From the NCBI RefSeq assembly GCF_023208195.1, contig NZ_CP060034.1:3472001-3536000 (forward strand): a stretch of 64,000 nt of DNA, read 5' to 3'. Under the pieces are notes generated by a model. The model searched no databases. It was not told the origin of the DNA and was given only the letters and a program-made list of their open reading frames with translations. Position 1 is the first letter of the stretch, and the number at the start of each line of letters is the position of its first letter. Shown one piece after another: positions 44,093-53,017 of this stretch. Origin of the DNA: Nocardioides sp. InS609-2 (lineage in GTDB: Bacteria > Actinomycetota > Actinomycetes > Propionibacteriales > Nocardioidaceae). The translations under genes were made by a program, and so were the position numbers.

Positions 44093-45790
44093 TCAGGATA
44101 CGGGCGCGGTGTCTGGGGTCGGGCACACCGTGTAGGCGCCGGCCTTGTCGAAGCTGACCCGGAGCGTCGCATCGGGCACGCGCACCGCGATGTACAGAGG
44201 TTGTCCCGGCGTCACCCGCTGCACGTGGGGCAAGGTGCGCACCCCGTCGCGCAGCAGCTGCGTCGTGACGAAGTTGGCGTCGCCGGTGAGGGTGAACTGC
44301 GAGCCGTCGGCGGGGGAGTCGAGCTCGAACACGGCGCCCCGCCCGGACGCGACGTACCGCTCGCAATCAGGGCCGGCGTCGCCGGAGGCGACCAGCCCGC
44401 GCCCGGTCCGCAAGTCCCGTGCTTCGGGCAACCCGAAGGACGTGCCGCCGACGCCGACGTTGACCAGCGACTGTCCTTCGAGCTCCGTACGCCCGCTGAC
44501 AGGGTTCGGTGGCAGTGCGGCGCGCGCCTCGGGTGAGTCGAGCAGTGCGACGGTGATGTCGGGCTGGTACGTCGGGAAGGGCTGCTCGGTGAGCACCGGG
44601 CCGTCGTCCGTGATGACCGCCTGGATGCCGCGCAGCTGCCGCTGGAGATCGGGCGCCAGGTCGAGACGGCTCTCGACGAACGCGTGCTGGAGGCCGATGC
44701 CCTGGACGACGTAGCCGAGGCCCACCAGCGTGGCCAGCAGCGCAGCGACCCAGCCAGGACCCTGCAACCGACCTCTCAGCCAGCCACACGCGACTGCGAA
44801 AGACGGCAGGAGCAGGGCAACGGTGAGGTAGGCGTACCGCTCTTCCGTCGCCTGCTCCACCCCCATGCCCACGCGGGACCAGGCCTGGAGGAGGAACTGG
44901 AAGAGCGCGGTGGCCACCCCGGCGATCGCCAGTGCCCGCACGCCAGGACTGACGTCACGGATGACGAACGGGGTGACGACGAGGACGACGAGCAGCACCG
45001 GCCCCGACCCGTCGATGCCGGAAGCTCGCTCGACCGACGCCACGAGGCCGGTCCAGACGTAGCTGGGCACCTGGAGGTAGACCTCCTTGTCGGCGAAGGA
45101 GGCGCTCGCCGCGGTGTGGCCGATGGCGGCGTACCAGCCGAGGAAGACGAGGGTCGGGCCCGCGCCCACCGCGATCGCACTGCGGATGCCGTTGGTGAGG
45201 GCGACGAAGACCACGACGAGCACCACTGACGCGATGCCCACGCCGGAGCACATCAGGGCCAGTACGAGGCACACTCCTGCGACCACGACCCCCTTGACGC
45301 TGGCCGGAAAGCGAAGCCATGCCAGCACCGCCGACATCGCGAACATCAACGGGGCGACGAAGGCGATCTGGAAGTCCCACAGGGTGTTGTCGGCCCCACC
45401 CCCGAAGAACGCGAGAGCGAGGGCGGCTACGAGGGCCGGACCGCGATGCGAGCCCAGTCGCACGAGTACGACGTAGGTCAGGGCCGACAGTGCGAGGTGG
45501 GCGAGGATGACCGGCAGCGCGTACGGCAGGTACTGGTCGAGGCCGAAGACCGCGAAGAGCCCGCGGTAGAGCAGGATCGGCAGGGTGGTCCAGTGCTCGT
45601 TGTGAGGCGCGAAGAGGTCGAGGTCGGTGCCCTCCACGCTGCCGCGGGTGAGCAGGAAGGCCCAGTCGTCGCCGAAGAAATAGAGCCGTCGGGCGAAGGT
45701 GACCAGGATCGCTCCCGCGACAGCCAGGCCGGTGAGGAGAACAGCCGCGTACAGCCGCCCCTCACCAGCCGGGGTCAGCCGACGAGCCAC
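44093..45790 (-). CDS. multi-spanning membrane protein (glycosyltransferase-like)
   Basis: A 565-residue membrane protein with about 10-11 membrane helices in residues 15-400 and a periplasmic C-terminal domain of about 160 residues. The first extracytoplasmic loop has FFGDDWAFLLTRG and HNEHWTTLPILLYRG, resembling the acidic DD loop of GT-C/ArnT-like glycosyltransferases. GTG 45790 lies 1 nt after the stop of the epimerase gene and is chosen over a TTG 21 nt upstream. It is likely the membrane transferase or assembly protein of the glycan cluster; the activity is not proven. Confidence 0.78.
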   Translation of the reverse strand: MARRLTPAGEGRLYAAVLLTGLAVAGAILVTFARRLYFFGDDWAFLLTRGSVEGTDLDLFAPHNEHWTTLPILLYRGLFAVFGLDQYLPYALPVILAHLALSALTYVVLVRLGSHRGPALVAALALAFFGGGADNTLWDFQIAFVAPLMFAMSAVLAWLRFPASVKGVVVAGVCLVLALMCSGVGIASVVLVVVFVALTNGIRSAIAVGAGPTLVFLGWYAAIGHTAASASFADKEVYLQVPSYVWTGLVASVERASGIDGSGPVLLVVLVVTPFVIRDVSPGVRALAIAGVATALFQFLLQAWSRVGMGVEQATEERYAYLTVALLLPSFAVACGWLRGRLQGPGWVAALLATLVGLGYVVQGIGLQHAFVESRLDLAPDLQRQLRGIQAVITDDGPVLTEQPFPTYQPDITVALLDSPEARAALPPNPVSGRTELEGQSLVNVGVGGTSFGLPEARDLRTGRGLVASGDAGPDCERYVASGRGAVFELDSPADGSQFTLTGDANFVTTQLLRDGVRTLPHVQRVTPGQPLYIAVRVPDATLRVSFDKAGAYTVCPTPDTAPVS

Positions 45791-45791
45791 G

Positions 45792-46823
45792 TCACAGACG
45801 CCCGTCGGCAACCGCCTGGGTCACCCACGGGATGACCTCGTCGAGCATCACGTCGAGTGACGTGCTGCACTCGAAGCCGAGCACGTCCTTGGCCTTCTGC
45901 ACGTCGGGGACGCGCTTCTGGACGTCGTACTCGTAGGCCTCGTCGCTGACCAGGGTGAGCGGGGCGTCGCCCTTGATCTTGCGCCAGATGACGTCGGCGA
46001 GCTCGCGCACGCTGGTGGACTCTGGCGTGGAGATGTTGAAGTCCTGGTTGTAGGCGGCCTCCTGCGACATGCACTCGACGATGCCCCTCGCGAGGTCGCC
46101 GCCGTAGGTGTAGTGCCGGACCTGGTTGCCCTCGCCGAGGATGTGGAGCGGGTCCTGGCCCTTGACGATCTTCTGCACGATGTCGGGCACGACGTGGCTC
46201 ATCGCGAGCTTGACGTTGCCCGAGGAGACCTCGACGTCGCCGAGCGCACGGCCCTCGCCGATGCCGACGCAGTTGAACGGGCGGACGATCGTGTAGGGCA
46301 GTTTGTACTGGTCCCAGGCGGCCTTGGCGAAGTACTCCACGGCCAGCTTCTGGAAGCCGTACGACGACAGCGGCGGCGGGATCTTCCGCTCGTCGCCCTC
46401 CTTGGAGGGCCAGTGCTCGGTCGACTCGAAGACCATCGACGACGACAGGTAGGTGACCTTCTTCAGCTTGCCGCTGCGCGCGGCGGCGATGGCGGCATCG
46501 CACTGCGAGGCCATGATCCGCTCGTTCTGCGCGAGCAGGTCGTAGGCGTAGGCGTGGAAGTAGGAGATGCCGCCGATCAGCGCGGCCCCGGCGATGAGGT
46601 GGTCGCAGTCGGCGAGCAGCTTCTCCATCAGGATCGGGTCGCGCGCGTCACCCTCGGTGAAGTCGTAGTCGGGGTGGTTGTCGTAGGACTTCTCGACGGG
46701 CCCGTACTTGGAGTAGTTGTCGATGCCGACGACCTTGTAGCCGCGGCCGAGGAGCTCCTCGACGACGTAGCCGCCGATGAAGCCGGCCGAGCCGGAGACG
46801 AGGACCTTCTGCAGCTCTGACAT
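45792..46823 (-). CDS. NAD-dependent epimerase/dehydratase
   Basis: A 343-residue extended SDR acting on a nucleotide sugar. The NAD site is GSAGFIGGY (residues about 10-18), the catalytic triad region shows YLSSSMVF and the Tyr/Lys pair YGFQKLA. RPFNCVGIGE and TPESTSVRELADVIW follow. ATG 46823 is preceded by GGAACCTC and lies 7 nt after the GT2 gene stop. It probably produces a modified UDP- or GDP-sugar for the surface polymer. Confidence 0.9.
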   Translation of the reverse strand: MSELQKVLVSGSAGFIGGYVVEELLGRGYKVVGIDNYSKYGPVEKSYDNHPDYDFTEGDARDPILMEKLLADCDHLIAGAALIGGISYFHAYAYDLLAQNERIMASQCDAAIAAARSGKLKKVTYLSSSMVFESTEHWPSKEGDERKIPPPLSSYGFQKLAVEYFAKAAWDQYKLPYTIVRPFNCVGIGEGRALGDVEVSSGNVKLAMSHVVPDIVQKIVKGQDPLHILGEGNQVRHYTYGGDLARGIVECMSQEAAYNQDFNISTPESTSVRELADVIWRKIKGDAPLTLVSDEAYEYDVQKRVPDVQKAKDVLGFECSTSLDVMLDEVIPWVTQAVADGRL

Positions 46824-46830
46824 GAGGTTC

Positions 46831-47607
46831 CTAACGGCTGTTCTGGGCGGCGATCCGGGCCGCCTGGACACGGAGCTGGTCGATGGTGAGCTCGGGACCG
46901 AAGGCGAAGCGGTACCACCGCAGATACCTCGGGATCCACGCCTTCATGTCGAAACGGGAGTCGCCGACGGTGCGGTCGAGCCAGATGGTGGAGATCTCGG
47001 CGACCGGGCGGCGCAGCCGGCGCGCCTTCGCCGTCAGCTCGAGACCGATCTCGAACCCGCTGCGAGAGTCGATGCCGACCTCGCGCACGAACTCGGTGGA
47101 GTAGGCCTTGAAGCTGTTGGTGGCGTCGCGGGTGCCGACCCGGCCGAGCATGCCGAGCGACGTGCCGGCGCTGCGCGCGACGAACGCCTTGAGGAACGGG
47201 CCGCCGACCTGCTGGCCGCCGGCCGAGTAGCGCGACGCTGCCGCGACCACCACGCCCCGCTCGACCAGCCGTGCGAGCGCGTCGATCTGGCGGGGGTCGT
47301 CGCTGCCGTCGGCCATGGTGACCACGACGACGTGCGAGTTGGCCTGGTCGATGCCGAAGCGGATGGCATTGGCCGGACCCCGGCCATAGGTGTTGACGAG
47401 GGTCGTGAGGCGCGGCTCGCCGGCGGCGTACTCGGCAAGCACCGGCACGGTGGTGTCGGTCTCGAAGTCGACGACCACGAGCACTTCACACGGCGTCTCG
47501 ACTGACTCGAAGATCCGGTCGAGCACCGGGAGGACGCCGTCGCCCTCGTTGTAGGCAGGGATGACGACGGAGACACGGGGGCCTGTCTTCTTCTGGGCGG
47601 GGTTCAT
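46831..47607 (-). CDS. glycosyltransferase family 2
   Basis: A 258-residue cytosolic GT-A enzyme. The donor-binding N terminus is VSVVIPAYNEGDGVLPVLDR, with acidic DFET and the DxD-like TMADGSDD near residue 97. A C-terminal part GFEIGLELTAKARR and ISTIWLDRTVG matches dolichyl-phosphate-mannose-synthase-like GT2. ATG 47607 overlaps the dehydrogenase stop by 4 nt. It probably charges a lipid carrier or extends the polymer made by this cluster. Confidence 0.9.
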   Translation of the reverse strand: MNPAQKKTGPRVSVVIPAYNEGDGVLPVLDRIFESVETPCEVLVVVDFETDTTVPVLAEYAAGEPRLTTLVNTYGRGPANAIRFGIDQANSHVVVVTMADGSDDPRQIDALARLVERGVVVAAASRYSAGGQQVGGPFLKAFVARSAGTSLGMLGRVGTRDATNSFKAYSTEFVREVGIDSRSGFEIGLELTAKARRLRRPVAEISTIWLDRTVGDSRFDMKAWIPRYLRWYRFAFGPELTIDQLRVQAARIAAQNSR

Positions 47608-48809
47608 ACGACGCTGCCCTGCCCGAGGAAGTTCCAGACGTCGGCGACGGGCTTGGCGGTCTCGAGGTCGGCGTACGCGCGGTGCGGGGCGGCCAGGATC
47701 AGCAGGTCGGCGCGCTCGAGTACGTCGTCGAGCGGCAGCAGCGAGGTGTCGACCGTGACGAAGGGGTCGGTGCACAGCACCTCGCCTGCGCGGAACTCGA
47801 GGATGCGCTTGAGCTTGTAGGACAGGCTCGACCGGATGTCGTCGCTCTCGCCCTTGAACGCCATCCCGAGGATGCCGACGGTCATGTTGGAGAGGTCGTG
47901 GGTCTTCTCGAGGTGGGTGACCAGGTAGAGCGGCAGCCCTTCGTTGACCAGCATCGCGGCGTGGCCAAGGACGAACGAGTTGTCGGTGAACGCGGCCAGC
48001 TGCATCGTGTCCTTGAACAGGCACGGTCCGGCTGCGAAGCCGGCGCCCGGCATGTCGGCTGCGCGCGGGTAGTCGTGCGCCAGCGCCTTGCGGATCTTGT
48101 CGAAGTCGAGCCCGTGGTCGTTGGCCATCACGTAGAACTGGTTGGCCGCGGCGAACTTGATGTAGCGCCAGGTGTTGGTGAACAGCTTGGCGAGCTCGGC
48201 CTCCTCGGTCTCCAGCTCGACGATGCTCTCGGTGAGCGTGCCGAACAGCTCGCCGGCACGCAGCTTCACCTCAGCGGTGCGCCCGGAGACGATCTGGGGG
48301 AGCGTGAAGAGTTCCTCCATCGCCTTGCCCTCGGCGATGCGCTCGGGGCAGAACGCGACGTCGATCGCGAGGCCGGCCTTGGCGAGGAGCCGCTCGACGC
48401 CGGCCGTGACGCCGGGGAAGACGGTGCTGCGCAGCACCAGGAGCTGGCCGTCGCGGAAGTGCTGCTGGATCTCGGCGATCGCGGAGGTGACCGCGCGCGG
48501 GTCGGGGTTGAGGTGCTCGTCGACAGGGGTGCCGATCACGACGACGACGACGTCGGCGCCGGAGATGATCGACGGGTCGGTGCTGACCGTCAGCCGGCCG
48601 GCGGCCTGGGCGCGCTCGAGGACCTCGGTCGCGCCGTTCTCGACGAACGGCAGCTCGCCGCTCTCGACCAGCTTGACCGCAGCCTCGTTGACGTCGTAGA
48701 TGCCGACCCGCTTGCCGCGGTCGGCGAACGCGATGGCCAGCGGCAGCCCGACGTGGCCACAGCCGCCCACCACCACGAGGTCGAAGGTGGTGTCGGTCTG
48801 GTCGGTCAT
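47604..48809 (-). CDS. nucleotide-sugar (UDP-sugar) dehydrogenase
   Basis: A 401-residue UDP-glucose/UDP-ManNAc-type dehydrogenase. The NAD site is VVGGCGHVGLPLA, the second binding region VVIGTPVDEH, the catalytic Cys lies in AAGPCLFKDTM (residue about 255), and the C-terminal domain GILGMAFKGESDDIR is typical. It makes a uronic acid donor and is the first gene of a minus-strand operon with GT2, epimerase and the membrane protein. Confidence 0.92.
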   Translation of the reverse strand: MTDQTDTTFDLVVVGGCGHVGLPLAIAFADRGKRVGIYDVNEAAVKLVESGELPFVENGATEVLERAQAAGRLTVSTDPSIISGADVVVVVIGTPVDEHLNPDPRAVTSAIAEIQQHFRDGQLLVLRSTVFPGVTAGVERLLAKAGLAIDVAFCPERIAEGKAMEELFTLPQIVSGRTAEVKLRAGELFGTLTESIVELETEEAELAKLFTNTWRYIKFAAANQFYVMANDHGLDFDKIRKALAHDYPRAADMPGAGFAAGPCLFKDTMQLAAFTDNSFVLGHAAMLVNEGLPLYLVTHLEKTHDLSNMTVGILGMAFKGESDDIRSSLSYKLKRILEFRAGEVLCTDPFVTVDTSLLPLDDVLERADLLILAAPHRAYADLETAKPVADVWNFLGQGSVV

Positions 48810-48892
48810 GGGTTCCCCCGGATCATTGGCGTCACGAACGTCTCGAGCGTTCGGGCACGGCGATGCTATCGGCTGGCGATAGGTTGACCGAC

Positions 48893-49984
48893 ATGGCCAA
48901 GCCCGCTGCTGCCGAGGTCGTCGTACCCGGTCCTGACGGTGACCGCGCTGTGCGCGTCTCGAGCCCCGACCGGGTGATCTACGAGGCGACGGAGTCCACG
49001 CCCGAGGTCACCAAGCTGATGGTCGCGCAGTTCTTCGCCGACGTCGGCGACGGACTGATGCGCGCGCTGCGTGACCGTCCGACGGCTCTGGAGCGCTGGA
49101 CGTCGGGGGTGCGGCCGGGCATGAAGCTGGCCACCGGACCCCAGGACAAGGGCGCCGACGCGTTCTATCAGAAGCGCGTGCCCAAGGGGGCTCCCGACTA
49201 TCTGGAGACCGCGACGATCACCTTCCCGTCGGGCCGCACCGCCGACGAGATCTGCCCGACCGAGATCGCCGTACCGGTGTGGTGCGCGCACATGGGCACG
49301 CTCACCTTCCATCCCTGGCCCGTACGCCGCGCCGATGTCGACCGCCCCGACGAGCTGCGCATCGACCTCGACCCCCAGCCCGGTACGACGTTCGCCGATG
49401 TCGTGCGCGTCGCCGGCGTGGCGCGCGAGCTGCTCGACGACCTCGGAATGGTCGGCTTCGCCAAGACCAGTGGCAACCGCGGCATCCACATCTTCGTGCG
49501 CATCCGGCCCGACTGGGAGTTCACCGACGTGCGGCATGCGGCGATCGCGTTCGGCCGCGAGCTCGAGAAGCGCGACGACGGCGTCACCACCGCCTGGTGG
49601 AAGGAGGAGCGGGGTGAGCGGATCTTCGTCGACTTCAACCAGAACTCGCGTGACCGCACCATTGCCTCGGCGTACTCACTGCGGCCGATCCCCGGCTCCC
49701 CGGTCTCGACCCCGATGACCTGGGACGAGATCGCGACGGTCACCGACCCGCGCGACCACAACCTCTTCACCGTGCCGTCCCGGATGGTCGACGGCGACCC
49801 GTGGGCTGCCATCGACGACGTCCACAACGACCTCACGCCCCTGCTGGACCTGTGGTCGGAGCATCCCGTCGAGCTCAACTACCCGCCCGACTACCCCAAG
49901 ATGCCCGGCGAGCCGCCGCGGGTGCAGCCGAGCAAGAAGGTGGCCGCGCACTGGGATGACGCGGGGAACCGGGTCGGGGACTGA
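48893..49984 (+). CDS. stand-alone LigD-type polymerase domain protein (PolDom)
   Basis: A 363-residue archaeo-eukaryotic primase-type polymerase equal to the PolDom of LigD. The metal site is DELRIDLDPQPG (DxD, residues about 162-173), the KTSGNRGIHIFVRI motif supplies the His/Ser nucleotide contacts, and the third Asp is in RIFVDFNQN. It fills or primes ends in non-homologous end joining or other repair, with a preference for ribonucleotides. A LigC-like ligase lies 8.3 kb downstream; no Ku gene is present. A CTATCG/CGATAG inverted repeat lies at 48866-48882 just before the start. Confidence 0.92.
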   Translation: MAKPAAAEVVVPGPDGDRAVRVSSPDRVIYEATESTPEVTKLMVAQFFADVGDGLMRALRDRPTALERWTSGVRPGMKLATGPQDKGADAFYQKRVPKGAPDYLETATITFPSGRTADEICPTEIAVPVWCAHMGTLTFHPWPVRRADVDRPDELRIDLDPQPGTTFADVVRVAGVARELLDDLGMVGFAKTSGNRGIHIFVRIRPDWEFTDVRHAAIAFGRELEKRDDGVTTAWWKEERGERIFVDFNQNSRDRTIASAYSLRPIPGSPVSTPMTWDEIATVTDPRDHNLFTVPSRMVDGDPWAAIDDVHNDLTPLLDLWSEHPVELNYPPDYPKMPGEPPRVQPSKKVAAHWDDAGNRVGD

Positions 49985-50047
49985 CGTTCTCCACAGGGTG
50001 TGCCTCGTCGGAGGCTGACCGTCCCCGCTTGGAGACACGCTGGACGC

Positions 50048-50670
50048 ATGTCCCTCGACGACCTGACGCTCGCTCGGCTGATCGCCGAGCAGGGTGGCGT
50101 GGTCGCGTGGCAGCAGCGCGCGAGGGCTGCGGTGCTGTTCTACTGGCCGGCCGCGGTGGCGGGTGACGCTGCGCTGTGTGCGCATGGCGTTCGCGTTGCC
50201 TTCCCGCCGGTCATCAGGGTCGCAGTCGACGGAGGCAGGAGCGTTCGGTCGCTGCCCGGGGTGCGGGTCGAGCGGGTGGTCGCTTCTCACAGCGTGCGCA
50301 GATGCGCCTCAGCCCGCCGCGTATCCGCCTCGAGGAGGCAGTCCTCCATTTCCGCGATGTCGAGTACGTCGTCACTCGCACCATCGTCGAGCTCGACGGA
50401 CGGCTCGGACACGAGGGCTCCGATCGCTGGGCAGACCTCGATCGTGACCTCGACGCGGCACTGGCCCACAGACTGACGCTCCGGGTCGGGTGGGGACAGG
50501 TGCTCGACCCGTGCCGCCTCGCCGCGACTGTGAGCCGGATCTTGGTCGCACGCGGCTGGAGGGGTCGGCCGCGAGCCTGCCGCGACGGCTGTCCGGTGGA
50601 CGACGTCGTGCACTTGCCGGCACCTGGTGCCGGAGATCCCACGGAGTCGTGGGCGGAAGAGGATGGCTAG
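50048..50670 (+). pseudogene. decayed DUF559/AbiEi-type gene
   Basis: ATG 50048 begins LTLARLIAEQGGVVAWQQRA, the usual N-terminal HTH start of this family, and continues to the segment PPVIRVAVDGGRSVRSLPGV. The frame then shifts near 50285-50316. The second frame gives PPRIRLEEAVL and, after a missing stretch that normally spans over 100 residues, IVELDGRLGHEGSDRWADLD and DRDLDAALAHRLTLRVGWG, ending at TAG 50670. So the gene has a frameshift and a large internal deletion. The relative at 15760 is intact. Confidence 0.65.
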
Positions 50671-50671
50671 C

Positions 50672-51238
50672 GTGGCCGCCATGACCGAGGACCAGCGCGT
50701 GTCCCGCAACACCGGCGAGCCGGCCAAGCGCGGGCCGGTGGGCAGTGCCCGGTGGGCGGCGTACCTGGACTGGATGCGAACAGACGTCGTCGACGGGGTG
50801 CTGGCGCTGACACCGGAGCAGCAGCGCACGAGCCGAGTGCCGAGCGGATGGACCCCGATCGAGCTGTTGAGCCACGTGCTGCACATGGAGCAGCGGTGGT
50901 TCGTGTGGGGGTTCCTGGGCGAGCCGGTCGAGGAGCCGTGGGGCGACTGGAACACCGTCGAGCCGTGGATCGCCGACGACTCCGACGAGACACGGCCGGC
51001 CGCGCGCTGGCTCGTGACCGACGGCGTGACGGCCGAGGCGCTGGCCGAGCGGTTGCGCGCGGTCGGGCGTCGTACGACGGAGGTGCTGGCCGCGCATCCG
51101 CTGGACGCGGTCGCGGCCGCGGGAGGGCGGTTCGACAGTGACCCGCCGACCCTGGAGTGGATCTGCTTCCACGTGCTGGCGGAGTACGCCCGCCACGCGG
51201 GCCATCTCGACATCGTGGCCGAACTCACCGACCGGTAG
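50672..51238 (+). CDS. DinB/DUF664-family protein (mycothiol-transferase-like)
   Basis: A 188-residue four-helix-bundle protein of the DinB-2/DUF664 type. The first metal His lies in LSHVLHMEQRWFVWGFL and the second in the terminal EYARHAGHLDIVAELTDR. Related actinobacterial proteins use mycothiol or bacillithiol as cofactor. GTG 50672 is preferred because AGAGG lies 9 nt upstream; ATG 50663 or ATG 50681 are alternatives. It begins just after the decayed DUF559 gene. Confidence 0.85.
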   Translation: MAAMTEDQRVSRNTGEPAKRGPVGSARWAAYLDWMRTDVVDGVLALTPEQQRTSRVPSGWTPIELLSHVLHMEQRWFVWGFLGEPVEEPWGDWNTVEPWIADDSDETRPAARWLVTDGVTAEALAERLRAVGRRTTEVLAAHPLDAVAAAGGRFDSDPPTLEWICFHVLAEYARHAGHLDIVAELTDR

Positions 51239-51248
51239 CCTCTCGCTC

Positions 51249-52298
51249 GTGCCAGAACGCGTGAAGCTCGTCATCGTCACCGGCTCGGGACGCAGCGGCA
51301 CCAGCAGCGTGGCCGGCACCCTCAAGCGGCTGGGCCTGCACATCCCGCAGCCCGAGGTGGAGGCCGACGAGGCCAACCCCCGGGGCTACTACGAGCCGCT
51401 GTGGGTCACGGAGTTCCACAAGGACGTGCTCAACCCGGTGCCCGTGCGCACCATCGACACCCGCCCCGACGCCGGCGCGATCGCGGGCGAGGCCGGGTCC
51501 GCGCCGGAGGTCGAGGCGCGGCTGCGCGAGTGGCTGTCGGGCCAGCTCGACGAGCCGCAGATCCTGGTCAAGGACCCGCGCGCGTTCTGGATCCTGCCGG
51601 TCTGGGCGAAGGTCGCGGGCGAGCTCGGCGCCGACGTGTCGACGCTGACGATGCTGCGCCACCCGACCGAGGTCGTGCGGTCGCGCGACACGGCGTACCT
51701 CACCGAGCAGGAGCCCGCCTTCCGCCGCCAGCGCGAGACGGCCAACATCGCCGCCTGGGTCAACGCGGCCTTCCAGACCGAGCTCGCCACGCGCGGCATG
51801 CCACGGGCGTTCGTGCGCTACCCCGACCTGATCGAGGACTGGCGGGCCGCCATGACTCGCGCCGGCGAGCAGCTGGGCATCACCTACGACGCCGACCTGT
51901 CGTCGCCGGATCACCACGATGTCGACGACTTCATCGACGTGAAGCTCAACCGCTCGCGCATCACGTGGGACGACCTGGCCGTGCCGGCCGTGCTCCGCGA
52001 CCTGGCCGACCGCACCTGGGACGCCATGAACGCGCTGGTCGACGACCCGCAGGACGCCGCGGCGGTGGCTGCACTCGAGCAGATGCAGGGCGAGTACGCC
52101 GAGCTGTTCGACTGGTCGGCCGCCATCGCCATGGACTCGACGACCGCCAAGGTGGCCGAGGGCAAGCGCACCGTGCGCAGGCGCAAGGACGCCGAGCTGG
52201 CAGGGGTACGACGCGAGCTGCACGCGCTGCGCGACGAGAACGCCAAGCTGCGCACATCCCTCACCAACCGGGTGGCCAGGCGGCTCAGGCGTCGCTGA
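51249..52298 (+). CDS. sulfotransferase-family protein
   Basis: A 349-residue PAPS-type sulfotransferase-like protein. The 5'-phosphosulfate loop is TGSGRSGTSSVAGTL (residues about 10-24), and the 3'-phosphate-binding region is MLRHPTEVVRSRDTAY. A C-terminal coiled coil spans about residues 290-345 (KVAEGKRTVRRRKDAELAG). GTG 51249 opens the gene 10 nt after the DinB gene. Proteins of this type often modify surface lipids or polysaccharides; the acceptor is unknown. It converges on the TetR gene with a 14-nt overlap. Confidence 0.85.
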   Translation: MPERVKLVIVTGSGRSGTSSVAGTLKRLGLHIPQPEVEADEANPRGYYEPLWVTEFHKDVLNPVPVRTIDTRPDAGAIAGEAGSAPEVEARLREWLSGQLDEPQILVKDPRAFWILPVWAKVAGELGADVSTLTMLRHPTEVVRSRDTAYLTEQEPAFRRQRETANIAAWVNAAFQTELATRGMPRAFVRYPDLIEDWRAAMTRAGEQLGITYDADLSSPDHHDVDDFIDVKLNRSRITWDDLAVPAVLRDLADRTWDAMNALVDDPQDAAAVAALEQMQGEYAELFDWSAAIAMDSTTAKVAEGKRTVRRRKDAELAGVRRELHALRDENAKLRTSLTNRVARRLRRR

Positions 52299-52908
52299 CG
52301 CGGAGCTCCTTGCGGGTGAGGCCGGGTGCGCCGAGGGTGTCGTCGGAGGCGTGCTGGATGCCGAGCAGGAGCAGGTCGAGCTGCCGGCGCGCCAGACGGA
52401 GGTCCACCTCGGTCGGGAGGGTGCCCGGCAGTGGACGGGACAGCCGCACCAGCATCGGCCCGATGTCCCCGAAGTCGATGTCGTGGGGGAGCGTGCCGTC
52501 CTGGTGAGCGGTGTCGATGATCGTCTCGAGGACCGCCGCGCCTGCCTCGCGTGCGGCGGTGAGCTCCGCGTCGGCTGGATCGAGCCGGTCGAGCACCATC
52601 GGGATCAGCGCCGACACCCGTAGCTCGAGCGCCCCGCGCAGGTACGCCGCCAGTGCGTCGTACCCCTGCTCGTGCTCGTCGAGCGCCCGCTCGGCCACTT
52701 CGCGGGCGCGGGTGAGCGCGTCGAGGACGACCGCCCTGAGCAGCCCCTCGCGGTCGGTGAAGCGGCGGTAGAGCGTGCCGATGCCGACGCCGGCTTCTTT
52801 GGCGATCACGTCCAGCGGCACGTTCGGCCCGTGTGCGAGCACGACCTCACGAGCGGCCTCCAGGACCTGCTGGTGGTTGCGGCGGGCGTCGGCGCGGAGG
52901 GTCGGCAT
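52285..52908 (-). CDS. TetR-family regulator of the MFS operon
   Basis: A 207-residue TetR repressor. The HTH is VPLDVIAKEAGVGIGTLYRR with FTDREGL. The C-terminal ligand domain is about 140 residues. ATG 52908 is preceded on its strand by TATGCT just 4-6 nt upstream, which suggests transcription starts at or very close to the ATG (leaderless). It is divergent from an MFS gene and separated from it by two palindromes. It probably represses itself and the transporter until a drug or toxic ligand binds. Confidence 0.9.
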   Translation of the reverse strand: MPTLRADARRNHQQVLEAAREVVLAHGPNVPLDVIAKEAGVGIGTLYRRFTDREGLLRAVVLDALTRAREVAERALDEHEQGYDALAAYLRGALELRVSALIPMVLDRLDPADAELTAAREAGAAVLETIIDTAHQDGTLPHDIDFGDIGPMLVRLSRPLPGTLPTEVDLRLARRQLDLLLLGIQHASDDTLGAPGLTRKELRVSDA

Positions 52909-52923
52909 GGTGAGAGCATACAC

Positions 52924-52950
52924 AGATACGGAGGAAAATCCTCCGTATCT
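52924..52950. promoter_or_regulatory. 12-bp perfect palindromic TetR operator
   Basis: AGATACGGAGGA and TCCTCCGTATCT form a perfect 12-bp inverted repeat around AAA. It lies in the TetR promoter (upstream of TATGCT on the minus strand) and ends just before TTGACG (52952-52957), a -35-like element for the MFS gene. Binding would block both. Confidence 0.75.
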
Positions 52951-52975
52951 CTTGACGCGGCCGGGCCGGTCGTGG

Positions 52976-53010
52976 TTCCTTAAATGGAGACACATCCTCC
53001 GGTTAAGGAA
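52976..53010. promoter_or_regulatory. second palindrome before the MFS gene
   Basis: TTCCTTAA and TTAAGGAA are an 8-bp inverted repeat framing GGAGACACATCCTCC, which resembles the core GGAGGAAAATCCTCC of the first operator. It ends 7 nt before the MFS ATG and contains its ribosome-binding region. It is probably a second binding site for the same regulator. Confidence 0.6.
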
Positions 53011-53017
53011 ACCCGTC

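Noticed and set aside
42780..48809. Known teichuronic-acid or secondary-metabolite cluster
   Set aside because: The gene set is incomplete and matches no recognised cluster; only a generic glycan role is supported.
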